From IMG/VR virus record IMGVR_UViG_3300025771_000126, positions 1-29,673 of that record: DNA of 29,673 bases; one strand, written 5' to 3'. This document shows, piece after piece, positions 27,164 to 29,673 of the stretch (position 1 is the stretch's first letter; each line of letters opens with the position of its first letter). The DNA is from a virus. Under the pieces are notes generated by a model. The model was given only the letters and a program-made list of their open reading frames with translations, made no database searches and was not told where the DNA came from. The translations under genes were made by a program, and so were the position numbers.

Positions 27164-28383
27164 CGATCAACCAACAGCCAGGGGGCACGATCTACGCCTT
27201 GAGCCCTGTGATCTATCACATCAGCGACTCGGCCTACGCAGAAACGAACTTCAGGTACAAGCTCGAGGTCTACATCTGGGAAGGAGACAACCCAAGCGAC
27301 AAGCCCGGCTCGGCCACCTACACCCTCACCAAGCTGCCCGACAGCAACAACGTGGGCATCTTTGACATCAGTCAGCTCATTAGGTCGCAGCTCGGCTTTG
27401 AAGAGCCCGACGCGCTGCTCAATGCGAACAGCACCCAAGTGAACAACAACACGACGGGGGCGGTGTGGGTGCAAGTGACCGCAACCTACACGAGCGACGA
27501 CAGCACGGCCACGCCAGTAGATTCAGGCACGCGCCTCGCTGTTCGTGGCTTCACCAAATACTCGCAGGGCGTGAACTCGACCCACAGCTCAAGGGCAACG
27601 ATGAGCAACTTCATCGACGGGCTCGTCATCCCGAACAACCTCCAGTTCACCACATCCTTCCTGACCGCCACGATCGACAACCTCGTCATCGAGGGGGAGC
27701 ACGGCATCGACTACGCAATCGACATGACAGGGAAGGACACGACCGAAACCACCGAGAGCCTCGTCCATGTGCTCCTCGGCTCTGACCTCTACGGCCAGAC
27801 GCTCGAGAAGAGGAGGCAGGACATCGTGGCAGACAGCGGGACAGTTGAGTCGTTTTCCTGCGTTTACAGCTACGCAACCCAATACAATGACACCTACACC
27901 ATCATCGCCAAAGATGGCGCAGCAGAGCAGCGGAGGATGGCTGTGGAGGTGGCCTGCGCAGATAGGTACACGCAGTTCTTCATCGGCTTCTTGAATCGCT
28001 TCGGAGCATACGACTACATTCCCGCACTTAAGGCAAGGGAGGACAGCGCGACCTTCGAGCGGAGGGAGTTCAACAACAGCTACCTCACGACCGCAGCCCT
28101 CGCGGTGAGCTACACCGACACCGAAGGCACGGAGCGCATCTTTGAAGCCAATGGGCAGGAGAGCATCACCATCAATACAGGCTACCAACCCGAGGACATC
28201 TGGGAGATGATCACCGACATGATGCAGAGCGAGAAGGTCTTTCTCGTCGATGGGACGACCATCGTGCCCCTGATCCCCTCGAGCGGAGACGTGGCGAAGC
28301 AGAAGCACATCAACAACAAGCTCGTCAACTACACCCTCGCCTTCAGGGTGGCCAATGACCTGAAGAACATGGTGACGATATGA
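27160..28383 (+). CDS. distal tail/baseplate-type structural protein
   Basis: This 407-residue strand-rich protein begins MTINQQPGGTIYALSPVIYH and has segments known from tail proteins of Bacteroidota phages: FRYKLEVYIWEGDNPSDKPG, NNVGIFDISQLIRSQL, then EHGIDYAIDMTGKDTTE, FFIGFLNRFGAYDYIPALKA, and a C-terminal NYTLAFRVANDLKNMVTI. The conserved DIS(Q/P) and RFG(A/V) turns fit a virion protein of the tail tip region. No enzymatic motif is seen. It is coupled by an ATGA overlap to the gp10-like gene upstream and to the last tail gene downstream. Confidence 0.75.
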   Translation: MTINQQPGGTIYALSPVIYHISDSAYAETNFRYKLEVYIWEGDNPSDKPGSATYTLTKLPDSNNVGIFDISQLIRSQLGFEEPDALLNANSTQVNNNTTGAVWVQVTATYTSDDSTATPVDSGTRLAVRGFTKYSQGVNSTHSSRATMSNFIDGLVIPNNLQFTTSFLTATIDNLVIEGEHGIDYAIDMTGKDTTETTESLVHVLLGSDLYGQTLEKRRQDIVADSGTVESFSCVYSYATQYNDTYTIIAKDGAAEQRRMAVEVACADRYTQFFIGFLNRFGAYDYIPALKAREDSATFERREFNNSYLTTAALAVSYTDTEGTERIFEANGQESITINTGYQPEDIWEMITDMMQSEKVFLVDGTTIVPLIPSSGDVAKQKHINNKLVNYTLAFRVANDLKNMVTI

Positions 28384-29673
28384 GCAGGGTCTCGCTAATT
28401 ATCGGAGGAGTCACCGCTGACCTGTACAAAGGGGAGGACATCACCCTCGTCAAGCAAGCCAAAGACCTGACCGACCTCGGGGCGACGCGGACGGACTTCT
28501 CGCGCCCCTTCACCATCCCCGCGACGGACACGAACAACGGCATCTTTACGCACTTCTACAACCTCGACATCGACGACCCCTACCCTGTACACAACAAGGC
28601 AGAGGCATCCATCAACGTCAAGGGCGTGCAGATATTCGAGGGCGTGCTCGAGCTGATGAATGTCACCCTGAAGAACAACATCCCCGACAGCTATGAGGTG
28701 AACTTTTACGGAAGGAACAAGCAGCTCACCACCCTCTGGGGCGATGACTACCTCCGCGACATCAACATGAACCTCGACCACGCGCTGACATATACGAACG
28801 TGGTGGCATCGTGGGGCGGTACTCTTCAGAGCGGTCAGATACGTTACCCAGTCATCGACTTCGGCAGCAGAGAGCAGGGAGCATGGAACTACTCGACCGC
28901 AGGAATGGCACAGAACAGCATTGCCATAGATGGGGGAGCGATACACCCGGCAGAGCTACGCCCTGCGGTGCGATTGAGCACCATCTTGACCAAGTGCTTC
29001 ACGCATATCAGCAAGACCCTCACGCTCGACTCCTCCATCGACGACGACAACCTCTACATGATGGGGATGGAGAAGGTCGGCAAGTTTCTCGATGGCTACG
29101 ACGCAGAGGTGAACGCGGAGCTTGTTGTGGATGTATCAGCGGGGACATCTTACAACGACCTCGCAGGCTTTACCGAGAACACGGACAACGACATCAGATT
29201 CAACGACACGACGGGCGAGTTCACAGCGGCAACCGTTGGGAACTACACCTTCAGACTCGCCTTCACCTCCATCACCTCATCGCGATCTTTCAACATTCGA
29301 GCTCGGAAGAATGGAAACGTCATGCCGAACGCTCCAGTCCAATCTTCAGGCACTTCGCAGACCTACACCTTCACCATGTTCTTGCAGCAGGGCGACGTCA
29401 TCAAGTTCCAAGTGGCAGAGACGCAGGGGCTCGCGTTTACAGCGACCCTCGTCTACGACCTCATTGACTGGCCGACCTTCAAGACAGGGGCGACCATCCT
29501 CATCGAGGACGGGATGCCAGAGGTCAAGATCACCGACTTCATCAACGGAGTGCTCAAGATGTTCAACGCGGTGCTGACCACCTCCGACGGGGTGGCCTAC
29601 ACCATGAGCCCCCTCACGGACTACCTCAACGCAGGGGCGACGAAGGAGTGGTCGGACAAGATAGACACCTCCG
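28380..29673 (+). CDS. tail tip protein, 3' truncated by window edge
   Basis: At least 431 residues are visible; the frame is open at the right edge. The N-terminal block TDLGATRTDFSRPFTIPATD followed by NNGIFTHFYNLDIDDPYPVH is the signature of a widespread tail-tip protein of Bacteroidota phages. YEVNFYGRNKQLTTLWGDDY follows. Residues about 240-365 include a second beta-sandwich (GNYTFRLAFTSITSSRSFNI, then FTMFLQQGDVIKFQVAETQG) inserted before the conserved FINGVLKMFNAVLTTSDGVA region. This insert resembles carbohydrate-binding or C1q-like modules and may contact the host surface. If the genome is circular, the fragment at 1-635 continues this frame. Confidence 0.8.
   Translation, partial: MSRVSLIIGGVTADLYKGEDITLVKQAKDLTDLGATRTDFSRPFTIPATDTNNGIFTHFYNLDIDDPYPVHNKAEASINVKGVQIFEGVLELMNVTLKNNIPDSYEVNFYGRNKQLTTLWGDDYLRDINMNLDHALTYTNVVASWGGTLQSGQIRYPVIDFGSREQGAWNYSTAGMAQNSIAIDGGAIHPAELRPAVRLSTILTKCFTHISKTLTLDSSIDDDNLYMMGMEKVGKFLDGYDAEVNAELVVDVSAGTSYNDLAGFTENTDNDIRFNDTTGEFTAATVGNYTFRLAFTSITSSRSFNIRARKNGNVMPNAPVQSSGTSQTYTFTMFLQQGDVIKFQVAETQGLAFTATLVYDLIDWPTFKTGATILIEDGMPEVKITDFINGVLKMFNAVLTTSDGVAYTMSPLTDYLNAGATKEWSDKIDTS

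Noticed and set aside
1-29673. tRNA genes, CRISPR arrays, insertion sequences, integrase and attachment sites
   Set aside because: No cloverleaf, repeat-spacer array, transposase or integrase motif was found. The absence of an integrase argues against an ordinary temperate lifestyle but does not prove a lytic one.

Overview
The window reads as almost the whole genome (about 29.7 kb) of a tailed, probably siphovirus-type, double-stranded DNA phage of a Bacteroidota host. The host call rests on three things. Nearly every structural protein matches families I know from flavobacterial and other Bacteroidota phages. The -7 boxes are of the TAnnTTTG type (for example TATCTTTG at 17816 and 25371). 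Start codons generally lack Shine-Dalgarno sequences and are preceded by A-rich leaders. Base composition is fairly GC-rich, with several sharply AT-richer patches. I see no integrase, recognisable repressor, tRNA, CRISPR array, DNA polymerase or helicase.

Layout. 1-3467 holds the end of a tail/fibre protein, a small ORF, the tape measure protein, two small conserved proteins and an XkdF-like prohead protease. One minus-strand gene (3518-3919) has its own promoter and tandem terminators. 4027-5257 holds a metallophosphoesterase and a small Cys-rich protein. 5370-7632 holds scaffold, major capsid protein and probable major tail protein, with terminators between them. 7790-13361 holds a neck-side protein, portal, connector and three fibre or adhesin-type proteins. 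13351-14810 is the lysis cassette: DUF5675, holin-like protein, membrane protein and a putative unimolecular spanin. 14890-17815 is an early operon with an SSB-like protein, small ORFs and a ParB-like protein. At 17816-17915 lies a candidate structured leader RNA ending in an intrinsic terminator. 17923-21385 carries replication and DNA-processing genes: DUF6291, an adenine/cytosine DNA methyltransferase, a VRR-NUC nuclease and a DnaA domain IV protein. 21389-23419 is a ParB-like / FkbM methyltransferase / TET-JBP-like dioxygenase cassette. 23425-24902 holds the terminases. 24973-25311 is an isolated gene. From 25396 to the window end are the tail genes, starting with a tail-assembly chaperone that appears to use a -1 frameshift.

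Within operons the genes are coupled by ATGA or TAATG overlaps. Intrinsic terminators and promoter-like motifs divide the genome into units. The capsid and major tail protein genes each have their own terminator. The two isolated genes (3518-3919 minus and 24973-25311 plus) share an almost identical promoter of about 45 bp. The reading frame open at the right edge is compatible with the one open at the left edge, as a circularly permuted complete genome would be, but I cannot prove the join.

The most interesting signals are the leader RNA/attenuator at 17816-17915, the likely base-modification cassette, the -1 frameshift at a run of nine T, the spanin with lipobox plus C-terminal membrane anchor, the duplicated promoter of the two lone genes, and possible origin elements inside the DUF6291 gene and at 5281.
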